Assembly: GCF_014279895.1 (NCBI RefSeq)
Contig: NZ_CP047954.1
Coordinates: 186,001-250,000 of the forward strand
Length of the DNA: 64,000 bases
Direction: 5' to 3'
Source: Synechococcus sp. M16.1
Lineage (GTDB): Bacteria > Cyanobacteriota > Cyanobacteriia > PCC-6307 > Cyanobiaceae
The notes under the pieces are model-generated. The model was not told where the DNA came from, did not search any database, and saw only the letters and a program-made list of their open reading frames with translations. Positions 25,149-34,168 of this stretch are shown here, one piece after another. The translations under genes and the position numbers were made by a program. Position 1 is the first letter of the stretch. The number at the start of each line of letters is the position of its first letter.

Positions 25149-26185
25149 CAGGCCACCTTCTCCATCATCTGGTGGTGCTCGACGTAGTCGAGGCTCCATT
25201 CGCTGGGGGCTTCGGCGATGCGCTGCTGCAGCCGCTCGAACACCGTGTCTGCTGCGGTGTCGCCGGCAGCACTGGCGAAGCTGTGGCGGCTCCAGCTGCG
25301 GATCGTCGCCATCAATCCGGCGGCGAAAGTCGCCGTGTCACCGTTCTCGTTCCAGCGGCGTCGGTAAGGGCACTTCACGTAAACGGTGCGCTCGTCCACC
25401 AGCCGCAGGCCGTTGCGGTAGGCGGCGCTGCTCTCGTCCTTCAGCGGAGCCATGAACTCCTCGGGGGACTTGTAGAAGTTGAGAACTGTGCCTTGTTGGT
25501 ACTGCTCCTGGCTGATCAGGCCTTCCTCGGCCATGCCCCGCCAGATCTGGTGCAGCTGGTCGTGCACGTTGCGGGTTTCGCCGCCGTTGTGGCCGAGATA
25601 GAGCCCTGCTTCATCACGGGAGAGATTCACCGTCAGCAGGCGGCCGCCCAGCTTCAGTTCGCGGCTGCGCAGCTCGAGGATGTGGTTCCAGTCCTTCATC
25701 GCCTGGGCGGTGAAGCGCTGAAGCGCGTCGGCATCACCGGACGCCAACACATGGGTGTGGCTGTTCAGGGGGCCGGGGGAGGCGCTCAGCCAGTGCATTG
25801 CCGTGGCGGAAAAACCGAAGCTCACCGAGTTCGGCGCCACGGAGGGCTCGTAGAAGCTGCGGGCACTCACCAGCACCGTTGGTTTCGGATCCCGGGGGAT
25901 CTGCAGGGCCAGGTTGTTGGCCAAAGCAAGGTTGTCGTTGCTCGGCAGGTCGTTGCCGATCAACGTCAGGTGGGCCTTCGGCTGGTTGGCATGCAGGCGA
26001 TCCAGCACCTGGTTCCAGAGCCCAACGGCGGTTCCACCATCGGCAGCTCCGTAATCGATCAGGACATGGCTGTCAGCAACAGCCAGTTGATTCACACAAG
26101 TCAGGGCCCAGTCCGAGGCGGCTTCGATGCACAGAAGAGCGCCCTCGGTCTGCGCGCTGTAACCCGTGGTCATGGCGATGGCCAT
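25148..26185 (-). CDS. SABATH-family (Methyltransf_7) SAM-dependent methyltransferase
   Basis: SABATH enzymes methylate carboxyl groups of small acids or ring nitrogens (caffeine and trigonelline synthases) and are best known in plants. The 345-residue protein has the SAM motif DYGAADGGTAVG (44-55), NDLPSNDNLAL (78-88) corresponding to the plant NDLPxNDFN motif, ARSFYEPSVAPNSV (108-121) and SATAMHWLSASP (126-137). Trp132 aligns with the substrate-carboxylate Trp of salicylate methyltransferase. A second ATG at 26173 is an alternative start. It leads a four-gene cassette and is 69 bases after rdgB. Substrate unknown; a pyridine carboxylate is one possibility. Confidence 0.88.
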   Translation of the reverse strand: MAIAMTTGYSAQTEGALLCIEAASDWALTCVNQLAVADSHVLIDYGAADGGTAVGLWNQVLDRLHANQPKAHLTLIGNDLPSNDNLALANNLALQIPRDPKPTVLVSARSFYEPSVAPNSVSFGFSATAMHWLSASPGPLNSHTHVLASGDADALQRFTAQAMKDWNHILELRSRELKLGGRLLTVNLSRDEAGLYLGHNGGETRNVHDQLHQIWRGMAEEGLISQEQYQQGTVLNFYKSPEEFMAPLKDESSAAYRNGLRLVDERTVYVKCPYRRRWNENGDTATFAAGLMATIRSWSRHSFASAAGDTAADTVFERLQQRIAEAPSEWSLDYVEHHQMMEKVA

Positions 26186-26254
26186 GGACCTCGTCAGCGG
26201 CAGGCCTCACCGTACAGACCATGCCCCGAGAGCCTTTGTATCCGTGGTTCTTCT

Positions 26255-26836
26255 TCAGCTTGCTTCGATCAACTGGCGCAACTTGGGTTCCAGGAGGCTG
26301 AAGGCTTTGCCGCGGTGGCCGTGCTGCTTTTTCTCCGCCAACGGCATCTCAGCGAAGGTGCGGCTGGTTCCAGCAACTTCGAAGATCGGGTCGTAGCCGA
26401 AACCCTGATCTCCCCGGGGTGCGGCCGTGATCAAGCCGTCGCAGCGGCCTTCCACCTCCAGCAGGATCGTGCCGTCTGGGGCGGCGACACAGAGCGCGGC
26501 GCAGAAATAGGCCTGGCGTTGGTCTGAGCCGTTCAGGGCCTTCAGCAGCCGGGCAATGCGTTTCGGGTCGGTGGGGGCGTAGCGGGCGGAATGAACACCC
26601 GGAGCGCCATCAAGCGCATCAACGCTGAGGCCTGAATCGTCGGCCAGGGCCCATTCCCCTGTGGCGGCGGCAACCGCTTGAGCTTTGAGCCGGGCATTGG
26701 CGGCAAAGGTGGTGCCCGTCTCCTCCACCTCCAAGCCTTCTGGCTGGGGTTGCACGCTGACGGGCAGGGCCTGCAGCAGACCCTGGAATTCACGAATCTT
26801 GCCGGCGTTGCCGCTGGCGATCACAAGGGTCTTCAT
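26255..26836 (-). CDS. rdgB: Non-canonical purine NTP pyrophosphatase (RdgB/HAM1)
   Basis: RdgB hydrolyses dITP, XTP and related deaminated nucleotides to keep them out of DNA and RNA. The 193-residue product starts MKTLVIASGNAGKIREF. It has GTTFAANARLKA, ADDSGLSVDAL with the catalytic Asp, and GFGYDPIF near the end. The frame stays open upstream inside the mutase gene, but the ATG at 26836 fits exactly and overlaps the mutase stop by 4 bases. The SABATH gene follows. Confidence 0.94.
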   Translation of the reverse strand: MKTLVIASGNAGKIREFQGLLQALPVSVQPQPEGLEVEETGTTFAANARLKAQAVAAATGEWALADDSGLSVDALDGAPGVHSARYAPTDPKRIARLLKALNGSDQRQAYFCAALCVAAPDGTILLEVEGRCDGLITAAPRGDQGFGYDPIFEVAGTSRTFAEMPLAEKKQHGHRGKAFSLLEPKLRQLIEAS

Positions 26837-28296
26837 GCGGCCTCCGCAAACTGTCGGGCCCAGGCGAGCACCTCGTTCACCCGCTCGGCATCCGGCCCTT
26901 CGCAGTAGAGCCGCAGCAGCGGTTCCGTGCCGGAGAAGCGCAGCATCAGCCAGTGGTTCGGCCCCATCCTCAGTTTGATCCCGTCGGTGCTGATCACTTC
27001 CAGCACGTCTGCGCCGGCGACGGTCGAGGGCGTGCTCTGGTCCAGCAGCGTCTCGAGCCGTCGGCGTGCCTCCATGTCGGCCAGGCACAGGTCGAGTCGG
27101 TCGTAGTGACTGCTGCCTCCATGTTGTTGCTGGAGTGCATCCAGACGCGCACCCAGGGGTTGCTTTCCTTCCACCAGGGCTTCCAGCACCAGCATCGCCG
27201 CGAACAGGGCGTCCCGCTCGGGCAGGTGCATGCCGAAGCCCACGCCACCGGATTCCTCTCCGCCGATCAGCACATCCCCGGCCAGCATCTCTGCGGCGAT
27301 GTACTTGAAGCCCACCGCGAGCTCCAGAACCTTGCGTCCCTGGGCCTCCGCCACCAGCCGCATCAGATCCGAGCCGCTCACGGTTTTGACCACGGCGCCC
27401 GGCAGCTGGCGGGCTCGGGCCAGGTGATCGATCAACAGGGGCATCAGCAGCTGGGTGCTGCAGAACCGGCCGGTTTCATCCACGGCAGCGATGCGGTCAC
27501 CATCGCCGTCGAACACCAATCCCACCGCAGGAGTTCCGGCGGCCGTTGAGGCTTTAACGGCCGCGATCAACCCCCCGAGGTAGGGCGCCAGGGGTTCCGG
27601 TGGATGACCGCCAAACAAGGGATCACGGTCGCTGCGGATCTCTTCCACAACGCCAGCGGCTTCAGGGCCGAGCAGCTCCGTCACACAGCCGGCGGCTGAT
27701 CCATGCATCGGATCGACGATCACCTTGAGGTTGATGGCCTTGAGGCCATCAACCAGGGCCTTCAGGTCCAACTTGCGGCGCAGCCCTTCCAGATGCTCGC
27801 CGCGCCCATCAAACCGGGGGACTTCCGCCTTGATCGGTGCCGTGATGCCGCCGGCCGCCAGACGTCGTTCGACTGCGGCCGTGAAGTTTCCCTCGACCGA
27901 TCCACCAAAGGGGCCTTTGATCTTCAGCCCCAGCCATTCCGGTGGGTTGTGACTGGCGGTGATCACCAACGCTCCCAGGGCTTTGCGCTCCACCACGGCC
28001 CAGCTGCAGGCCGGCGTGGGCACAGCGGTGTCGGTGAGCAGGGGTTCCAGTTCACAACCCCGCACAGCGGCTGCGATGGCTTCCGCCAGTTCTGGAGCCA
28101 GAAAGCGCCGGTCGTAACCGATCACCACCGTTCGGCTGTTGAGACCTTCGGGGGCGCGATGGGCGAGCTCCTGAGCCGCGGCAGCAGCAACGGGCAACAA
28201 CCGCTCAACCGTGATGTCGACGCCGGTGATCCCGCGCCAGCCATCGGTGCCGAACTTGATCGGAGCTGGACTCAGAGGGAGGGGAGCCGATGCCAT
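26833..28296 (-). CDS. Phosphoglucomutase/phosphomannomutase-family protein
   Basis: An alpha-D-phosphohexomutase that isomerises hexose 1- and 6-phosphates. The 487-residue protein has FGTDGWRG near the N-terminus. The phosphoserine loop is TASHNPPEW (about 113-121), the Mg-binding loop is FDGDGDRIA, and the sugar-binding GGEESGGVGF and C-terminal RFSGTEPLLR phosphate loop are present, so all four functional regions are complete. Whether it prefers glucose, mannose or another hexose cannot be decided. It precedes rdgB and is divergent from the RecB-like nuclease gene. Confidence 0.93.
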   Translation of the reverse strand: MASAPLPLSPAPIKFGTDGWRGITGVDITVERLLPVAAAAAQELAHRAPEGLNSRTVVIGYDRRFLAPELAEAIAAAVRGCELEPLLTDTAVPTPACSWAVVERKALGALVITASHNPPEWLGLKIKGPFGGSVEGNFTAAVERRLAAGGITAPIKAEVPRFDGRGEHLEGLRRKLDLKALVDGLKAINLKVIVDPMHGSAAGCVTELLGPEAAGVVEEIRSDRDPLFGGHPPEPLAPYLGGLIAAVKASTAAGTPAVGLVFDGDGDRIAAVDETGRFCSTQLLMPLLIDHLARARQLPGAVVKTVSGSDLMRLVAEAQGRKVLELAVGFKYIAAEMLAGDVLIGGEESGGVGFGMHLPERDALFAAMLVLEALVEGKQPLGARLDALQQQHGGSSHYDRLDLCLADMEARRRLETLLDQSTPSTVAGADVLEVISTDGIKLRMGPNHWLMLRFSGTEPLLRLYCEGPDAERVNEVLAWARQFAEAA

Positions 28297-28349
28297 GGCA
28301 CAGCCTGCACTTCAGTGGATCTAGCAGCTGGCAGCCGTAGGGTCGGCGG

Positions 28350-29825
28350 ATGGGTGACACCCCGGCTGCCGACAACGCTCTCACCGACCGGTTGCTGCGC
28401 AGTTGGCTGCGTTGCCGTCGCAAGGCCTGGCTCGATCGCCACGGGAATCCTGCCGAGCGGCGTTGGACGGCCCATCGCAATCTCCTGCTGGACGACCAGC
28501 AACGCTGTTTTGTGGCCTTGCTCCCCCGCAAGCCTGGCCATGGCATCGCTGCCTGTGCTGCCGGAGCCGAGGCCGTGGTGGGTCTGCGCCTGAAGGGGCT
28601 TGGCCCATCCGGTGAGCCGTTGGAGGCACACCCTCCACTGCTGCGGCGGGTCAAGGGGAAGAGCCGCTGGGGTGACTTCGCCTATCAACCGGTGCTGGCC
28701 CGTCAGGGCCGCCGCACCACCCGGGAACATCAGCTGCCGCTGGCGCTGATGGCCCTGTTGCTTGAGCAGCATCAGCAGGGGGACGTTCCGTCGATGCTGG
28801 TGCTCGGCGGTGGTGGCCGGCGCCTGGAACAGGAGCGGCTGCATCTCTCCAGTGGTCTGTGCCGACAGCTGTCGGAGGGGCTGCGCAAACTGCGCTCTGA
28901 CCTCGAGCGCCCGGTTCCTCCTCCGCTGGCCGCTGACCGGCGCAAGTGCTCACTTTGCAGCTGGCGTGTCGCCTGCAATGCCGTGGCGGCGGAGGAAGGG
29001 CATCTGAGCGAGGTCAGCGGCATCGGCGCCAAGCGGCGCGAGATGTTGCTGGAGCTTGGGATTCGCGGCTTGTCCGATCTGGCCGCGGCTGATCCTTTGC
29101 AGCTCGCCGAGCAGCTGCAACGTTTTGGGGATCAGCATGGTGAGGTGGCCGCATCCCTGGTGGCTCAGGCCCGGGCGCAGCGGGATGGACGGGTGGAGCG
29201 TTTGGATGCCTCAGCGGCACTGCCGGAACTGCAGGACTGTCCTGGTGTGCTGCTCTACGACATCGAATCCGATCCCGACGCCCGTCACGACTTCCTGCAC
29301 GGTTTTCTGGTGTTGCCCAGAACCAAAAGCGGATACTGGGATCTGGCATCTGTGGCATATCACCCGATCCTGGCCCTGGCGGAGCATGGTGAAGCCCGTT
29401 GCTGGCTGCGTTTGCAACGGTTGCTGAATCGCTATCGGGGTTGGCCGATCCTCCACTACGGGGAGACAGAAAGCCTGGCCTTAAGGCGTATGGCTGAGCG
29501 CCAGGGTGCTGCAGAGGCCGAGGTGCTGCAGCTTCGTCAGCGGTTGGTGGATGTGCATGCCCGGGTCAGACATCACTGGCGCCTACCCCTGGCCAGTTAT
29601 GGCCTCAAGGCCGTGGCTGTTTGGCAGGGGTTCCAATGGAGTCAGGCCGGTGTGGATGGGGCCAGGGCCCTGCTCTGGTGGCGGCAGTGGCAGGGGGAGG
29701 GGCCCGATCGACGCGGCACCAGGCACGGGCTGCGCTGGATCTTCGATTACAACCGCGACGACTGCCTGGCCACCTGGGCCGTAGCCGACTGGTTGCTTGA
29801 ACAGGATCAGGCGTCGGGATCCTGA
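28350..29825 (+). CDS. TM0106-family RecB-like putative nuclease
   Basis: This belongs to the predicted RecB-type nucleases with a C-terminal RNase H-like domain. The N-terminal region (LRSWLRCRRKAWLD) resembles the RecB/CRISPR Cas4-like start. A cysteine group RKCSLCSWRVAC at about 200-210 could, with an upstream Cys, bind an Fe-S cluster. A helix-hairpin-helix-like segment (VSGIGAKRREMLLELGI) follows at about 222-238, then an exonuclease-like DIESDPDARHDFL and a terminal YNRDDCLATWAV. The substrate and role are not established. It overlaps ygfZ by 19 bases on the opposite strand. Confidence 0.82.
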   Translation: MGDTPAADNALTDRLLRSWLRCRRKAWLDRHGNPAERRWTAHRNLLLDDQQRCFVALLPRKPGHGIAACAAGAEAVVGLRLKGLGPSGEPLEAHPPLLRRVKGKSRWGDFAYQPVLARQGRRTTREHQLPLALMALLLEQHQQGDVPSMLVLGGGGRRLEQERLHLSSGLCRQLSEGLRKLRSDLERPVPPPLAADRRKCSLCSWRVACNAVAAEEGHLSEVSGIGAKRREMLLELGIRGLSDLAAADPLQLAEQLQRFGDQHGEVAASLVAQARAQRDGRVERLDASAALPELQDCPGVLLYDIESDPDARHDFLHGFLVLPRTKSGYWDLASVAYHPILALAEHGEARCWLRLQRLLNRYRGWPILHYGETESLALRRMAERQGAAEAEVLQLRQRLVDVHARVRHHWRLPLASYGLKAVAVWQGFQWSQAGVDGARALLWWRQWQGEGPDRRGTRHGLRWIFDYNRDDCLATWAVADWLLEQDQASGS

Positions 29826-30601
29826 AACGCCTCAGGTTGACGGATCTGGAGCTGTTCTCCGTTGGGACCTTCCAGCGTTGGACTGGCCAGGCACTGGCGG
29901 CGCACCAGGGCCAGCCCAAGCCAAGTGCCATCGCGTTCGAGCGCACTGGTGATCACCCCGGCTCGCTCGCCATCCAGCGTGAGCTTGGCGGCGGCCGCCA
30001 GCGGACTGGGGCAGCTCCAACAGCGCAGCTGTTGCTTCACCCCTGCCTGGCCGATGAGTTTGGCCATGGTCTCCTGGCCGAGGTAGCAGCCTTTCTCTGT
30101 GCTGACCTGCGCGACAAGCCCAAGCTCCAGGGGGTTGGTCTCGCCATTGAGTTCACCGGGTCCCGGGGGGAATCCGGTTTGCAGTCGCCATTGCTCCAGA
30201 GCCGTCGCGGTGGCTGCTTCCCCTGATGCCCAGGGCTCCGGCAGGGCCGCATCCGGATCGCACCACACGGCTGCAGCCATGGGCTCGAGCCACTGCAGTC
30301 GGCGCAACTGGCCCAGGGGTTGGAGGCGAACCCGATCGGCTGGAAAGATCACCTGATCAAATCCAGCGTGAACCGCAGAGGCCTCTCCCGCCAGAACGAT
30401 CACATCGGCCCCCTCCGCATCGAAACGAAGTTCCAGCACGGCCCGCAAGCGTCCCGTTGCGGTCAGCCAGCAGGTCTGAAGCAGATCCCCGGATTGGAGT
30501 GCGTTGAGGTCAGCACTGGTCTGCCCCTGAAGAAACTGGCGTGCTCCGCTGCCGTTCAAGCGCAGCCAGGGAACCTGGGCGTTCCAAAACAACTTGCTCA
30601 T
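29807..30601 (-). CDS. ygfZ: YgfZ/GcvT-like folate-binding protein
   Basis: YgfZ proteins bind tetrahydrofolate and help maintain Fe-S enzymes. The 264-residue product has [11 protein letters not shown] near the start and the diagnostic motif KGCYLGQE (K-G-C-[YF]-x-G-Q-E) at about 180-187, which holds the functionally important Cys. It is the smaller, GcvT-like single-domain type rather than an aminomethyltransferase. Its start overlaps the pyrE stop by 4 bases. Confidence 0.9.
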   Translation of the reverse strand: MSKLFWNAQVPWLRLNGSGARQFLQGQTSADLNALQSGDLLQTCWLTATGRLRAVLELRFDAEGADVIVLAGEASAVHAGFDQVIFPADRVRLQPLGQLRRLQWLEPMAAAVWCDPDAALPEPWASGEAATATALEQWRLQTGFPPGPGELNGETNPLELGLVAQVSTEKGCYLGQETMAKLIGQAGVKQQLRCWSCPSPLAAAAKLTLDGERAGVITSALERDGTWLGLALVRRQCLASPTLEGPNGEQLQIRQPEAFQDPDA

Positions 30602-31170
30602 GCCGGCGTGAAGGCGGCGATTTCAGACAGCTTGAAAAGGCTGATCAGTTCAAGATTTTCAGCCGTCATCGCAGCGTCACCCCCTTCTTCCCGGTCGACG
30701 ATGGTGACGACCCGCTCCACCTTGTAGCCGGCGTCGCGCAGCTGCCGAACCGCCTTGAGGGATGAGCCTCCTGTGGTGACAACGTCTTCCAGAACGGTGA
30801 TGCGTGCCCCGGGGGCAGGGAGCGGACCCTCCAGCCAGGCACCGGTGCCGTGGCCTTTGGCTTCCTTGCGCACGATCAGCGCATCAAGCTCCCGACCTCG
30901 ATCGGCGGCGGCCATGGCAACACCGCTCACCAGTGGGTCTGCTCCGAGGGTGAGACCAGCCACGGCCAGCGCATCGGCCTCCACGTGGGTGAGCATCGCC
31001 CGGCTGATCAGCGCTAGGCCGGAACCGCTCAGGCTCACGGGTTTGCAGTTCACGTAGTGCTCGCTCTTGCGGCCTGAAGCCAGGGTGAAGTCTCCGCGTC
31101 GGTAGGCCAGCGTGGCCAGACGGTTCAGCAGTTGCTCCCGCTCAGTCGGGACACTCGACGATTCAGACAT
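30598..31170 (-). CDS. pyrE: Orotate phosphoribosyltransferase
   Basis: PyrE joins orotate to PRPP in pyrimidine synthesis. The 190-residue protein contains [18 protein letters not shown] near the start. The PRPP loop is [12 protein letters not shown], the type I phosphoribosyltransferase signature, at about 129-140, and [13 protein letters not shown] is the catalytic loop. It is upstream of and overlapping ygfZ, so the two are probably cotranscribed. Confidence 0.95.
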   Translation of the reverse strand: MSESSSVPTEREQLLNRLATLAYRRGDFTLASGRKSEHYVNCKPVSLSGSGLALISRAMLTHVEADALAVAGLTLGADPLVSGVAMAAADRGRELDALIVRKEAKGHGTGAWLEGPLPAPGARITVLEDVVTTGGSSLKAVRQLRDAGYKVERVVTIVDREEGGDAAMTAENLELISLFKLSEIAAFTPA

Positions 31171-31202
31171 GGGGCTGGCCGCGCTTCGCAGATGTTCTTA
31201 GT

Positions 31203-31712
31203 TTGCGCTTAGAGCTGATTCATCCGGTGCTGCTGCGGTCGTTCTTTGGCTCGAGCCTGCTCCTGCTCGCCGGCCCGTCGGTGTTGGCGGGTCCGTTGGT
31301 CTGCACCACCAGTGTTGAGGCGCCTGTTCCCGGCAGTGGTGGTGCTCCCGTCGACGTCACGGTGTGCCACCCCACGGAGACCACCAGTGAGCTGGTCAAC
31401 CGTCGCTTCTACTCCTGGACCTCGCCCATGGCCCGGGGGGTGGACCCCCTGCATCAATTGACCGATGTTCTGGGGATCGCGGTTGGCGGCATCGAGGGGA
31501 ACCGGTTCATGGGATTCGGCTTCCCCGACCAGACGCTGATCTGGGATGGGTCTGCACTTCAGAACATCACGGGAGCTCTGCTGGAGGAACAGAGTCCGCC
31601 GCTGCCGATGCGAACCCTGGACATCTCGAGCGGTTTCAACGGCAGCCTGGCGGCCACCGAGGCCATCGAAGCCGTGCCGGATGGGCCCTCTACGATCACT
31701 TCCCCGGCGTGA
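31203..31712 (+). CDS. Hypothetical exported protein
   Basis: No known function. The product is up to 169 residues with an N-terminal signal peptide (LLRSFFGSSLLLLAGPSVLA) and likely cleavage after LAG, giving a periplasmic mature form with two Cys early on (VCTTS and VCHPT). The frame has no ATG: the longest start is TTG at 31203, with GTG at 31227 giving a protein that begins right at the signal peptide and is equally plausible. It is followed by tRNA-Met after 26 bases. Confidence 0.65.
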   Translation: MRLELIHPVLLRSFFGSSLLLLAGPSVLAGPLVCTTSVEAPVPGSGGAPVDVTVCHPTETTSELVNRRFYSWTSPMARGVDPLHQLTDVLGIAVGGIEGNRFMGFGFPDQTLIWDGSALQNITGALLEEQSPPLPMRTLDISSGFNGSLAATEAIEAVPDGPSTITSPA

Positions 31713-31738
31713 CTCCCCTGTGGTAACACTCTCCACAT

Positions 31739-31811
31739 GGGGGTCTAGCAATCTGGTGAATGCAGCGAACTCATAATTCGCCTAAGGCGAGTTCGATCCT
31801 CGCGACCCCCA
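31739..31811 (+). tRNA. tRNA-Met (anticodon CAT)
   Basis: Acceptor arms GGGGGTC and GACCCCC pair perfectly. The anticodon arm is GCGAA-CTCATAA-TTCGC with anticodon CAT, and the T arm GCGAG-TTCGATC-CTCGC is perfect. The discriminator is A and CCA is not encoded. A fully paired first base pair and lack of the three G-C pairs in the anticodon stem argue against initiator tRNA; a lysidine-modified tRNA-Ile with the same anticodon is a minor alternative. Confidence 0.93.
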
Positions 31812-31824
31812 TTCCCCCCTGTTG

Positions 31825-33108
31825 ATGCGGCTTCTTCTGCTGGCTGTTCTGCTGGTTCTGCCGGCCTTCTTCGCGGCTGCAGAGGTGGCCCTGCTGCGGC
31901 TGCGCCCCAGTCGCGTTGAAGTGCTCGTTGAGGAAGAGCAGGCCGGGGCCCGTTCCATCCAGCGTCTTCAGCGACGCCTGCGGCGCGCTCTGCTGGTGTC
32001 TCAATTGGGTGCAACCCTTGCTCTGGTGGCCCTTGGCTGGGCTGGCCGTGGTCTGGGGGGGCGGCTCTGGTCGGATGGGTCTGTGGGTGTCGCTTGGCGC
32101 GACACAGCCTTGTTCCTCAGCATCGTGTTGCTGGCTACGCTGGTGGCTGGTTTGCTGCCCAAGGCCTGGGTGTTGAACCGTCCGGAATCTTCGGCGCTTC
32201 GCCTGGTGCCGCTGCTGGAGGTGGTGATGCGCTGCCTGGCCCCACTGCTCAATCTGCTTGAGGCGCTGGCGGGCCTGTTGATGCGCCTGCTTGGCCTGGC
32301 TCCCCAATGGGATGTGCTGGTGCCAGCCCTTTCCGCTGGTGAGCTGGAAACCCTTGTGGAATCTGGACGGGTCACGGGCTTGTTCCCGGATGAGAAGAAC
32401 ATCCTCGAAGGTGTCTTCGCCCTGCGGGACACCCAGGTGCGGGAGGTGATGGTGCCGCGCTCTGGGATGGTCACTCTGCCGGCCACGGTCCGTTTTGCGG
32501 AAATGATGGAGGCCGTGCACCACACCCGTCATGCCCGCTTTCCGGTGATCGGCCAGTCGTTGGATGACGTGCGCGGCGTGCTGGATCTGCGTCAGATGGC
32601 CGAACCGATCGCACGGGGTGAGCTCCAGGCCGATTCGTTGCTCGAGCCGTATCTCCAGCCTGCGGTGCCCGTGCTGGAGACCTGCACGCTGGCGGAACTG
32701 CTGCCGATGATCCGCAGCGGTCAGCCGCTCCTGCTGGTGGTGGATGAACACGGTGGAACCGAGGGTCTGGTGACCGCTGCGGACCTCACCGGAGAAATCG
32801 TTGGTGATGAGGATCCCGCCGAGACCGACGAACCGGATCTGCTCGAAGAGGAGGACTGCCTCGGTGCCTGGCTGGTGGCCGGAGATCTGGAGATTTTCGA
32901 GCTCAACCGACAGCTCGATCTCGATCTGCCCGAGGCCGATGACCATCACACCCTGGCGGGCTTCCTGCTGGAGCGGCTCCAGCACATTCCGTCCGCGGGG
33001 GAAGGGCTTCATTTCAACGGCCTTCAGTTCGAGATCACAGCCATGGCAGGGCCGCGGATCGAGCGGGTCCGGCTTGTTCTCCCCAGCTCAGAGGAAGATT
33101 CCGACTGA
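31825..33108 (+). CDS. CNNM/HlyC-type membrane protein with DUF21, CBS and CorC_HlyC domains
   Basis: These proteins are annotated as hemolysin-like and may export or sense Mg2+ or other cations; true hemolysin activity is unlikely. The product has a DUF21 membrane part (about residues 1-150, three to four helices). Two CBS domains (about 205-320) contain VREVMVPRSGMVTL and VRGVLDLRQM, and the C-terminal CorC_HlyC domain lies at about 345-420. The ATG at 31825 is preferred over an adjacent TTG. It begins 13 bases after tRNA-Met. Confidence 0.87.
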   Translation: MRLLLLAVLLVLPAFFAAAEVALLRLRPSRVEVLVEEEQAGARSIQRLQRRLRRALLVSQLGATLALVALGWAGRGLGGRLWSDGSVGVAWRDTALFLSIVLLATLVAGLLPKAWVLNRPESSALRLVPLLEVVMRCLAPLLNLLEALAGLLMRLLGLAPQWDVLVPALSAGELETLVESGRVTGLFPDEKNILEGVFALRDTQVREVMVPRSGMVTLPATVRFAEMMEAVHHTRHARFPVIGQSLDDVRGVLDLRQMAEPIARGELQADSLLEPYLQPAVPVLETCTLAELLPMIRSGQPLLLVVDEHGGTEGLVTAADLTGEIVGDEDPAETDEPDLLEEEDCLGAWLVAGDLEIFELNRQLDLDLPEADDHHTLAGFLLERLQHIPSAGEGLHFNGLQFEITAMAGPRIERVRLVLPSSEEDSD

Positions 33109-33145
33109 AGGCCGATAGTCTTCTCCCAATCGACCGCCTGCGCTG

Positions 33146-34153
33146 ATGTCTCCCGACCCCATGGTCCCTGTCAAGGTCGGGGTGATCGGCATCGGCAACA
33201 TGGGCTGGCACCACGCGCGGGTGCTCAGCCTTCTGCGGGATGCCGATCTGGTGGGCGTCGCGGACCCGGATGCTGAGCGCGGCAAGCTCGCCACCGAGCA
33301 ATTCGGCTGCCGCTGGTTCGCCGATTACAACGCCATGCTCTCGGAGGTGGAGGCCGTCTGCATCGCGGTTCCCACGCTGCTGCATCATCCCGTCGGTCTG
33401 GCCTGCCTGCGTTCGGGTGTGCACGTTTTGATTGAAAAGCCGATTGCGGCCAGTCAGGACGAAGCCACCGCACTGATTGAGGCCGCTTCAGGGGCGGGGT
33501 GTCTGCTGCAGGTGGGCCATATCGAGCGGTTCAACCCTGCCTTCCGTGAGCTCACCAAGGTGGTGGCCAACGAGGAGGTGGTGGTTCTTGAGGCGCGTCG
33601 CCACAGCCCCCACTCCGATCGGGCCAATGACGTCTCCGTGGTGCTGGATCTGATGATCCATGACATCGACCTCGTGCTGGAGCTGGCGAAGGCACCGGTG
33701 GTGCGGCTTGCCGCTGCCGGCGGTCGCAGTGCCGAAGGCCCGATCGATTACGTCAACGCCACGTTGGGTTTCGAGAACGGTGTTGTGGCCAGCCTGACGG
33801 CGAGCAAGATGAGCCACCGCAAAATCCGCAGCCTCAGTGCCCATTGCCGTTCGAGCCTGGTGGAGACGGACTTCCTCAACCACACCCTGCATGTTCATCG
33901 CCGGGCCCACGAGTGGTATTCAGCTGATCACGGCGAGCTGCTGTATCGGAATGACGGCTTCATCGAGGAGGTGAGCACCACCTCGATCGAACCGCTCTAT
34001 GCCGAGCTCGAGCACTTTCTGCAGTGCGTTCGCGGCCGGGAGACCCCTGCGGTGGATGGTCTTCAGGCTTCGCGGGCTCTCAAGCTGGCAGACCTGATCG
34101 AGCAGGCCGTTGAACACCCGGATACGGGGGCGCCCCTGTGCGCACCGATCTGA
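33146..34153 (+). CDS. Gfo/Idh/MocA-family oxidoreductase
   Basis: An NAD(P)-dependent sugar dehydrogenase type. The 335-residue protein has the Rossmann motif VGVIGIGNMGWHHARVL (about 11-27), the EKPIAAS segment (about 97-103) with the catalytic Lys, and VGHIERFNPA, which matches predicted UDP-N-acetylglucosamine 3-dehydrogenases. LMIHDIDLV provides the conserved His-Asp-His-like site. It is convergent with the GH15-like gene. The substrate is probably a nucleotide sugar but cannot be fixed. Confidence 0.87.
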   Translation: MSPDPMVPVKVGVIGIGNMGWHHARVLSLLRDADLVGVADPDAERGKLATEQFGCRWFADYNAMLSEVEAVCIAVPTLLHHPVGLACLRSGVHVLIEKPIAASQDEATALIEAASGAGCLLQVGHIERFNPAFRELTKVVANEEVVVLEARRHSPHSDRANDVSVVLDLMIHDIDLVLELAKAPVVRLAAAGGRSAEGPIDYVNATLGFENGVVASLTASKMSHRKIRSLSAHCRSSLVETDFLNHTLHVHRRAHEWYSADHGELLYRNDGFIEEVSTTSIEPLYAELEHFLQCVRGRETPAVDGLQASRALKLADLIEQAVEHPDTGAPLCAPI

Positions 34154-34168
34154 GGGCTTTCACTGGGA

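Noticed and set aside
31739-31811. Initiator tRNA-fMet
   Set aside because: The 1-72 pair is a normal G-C and the anticodon stem lacks three consecutive G-C pairs.
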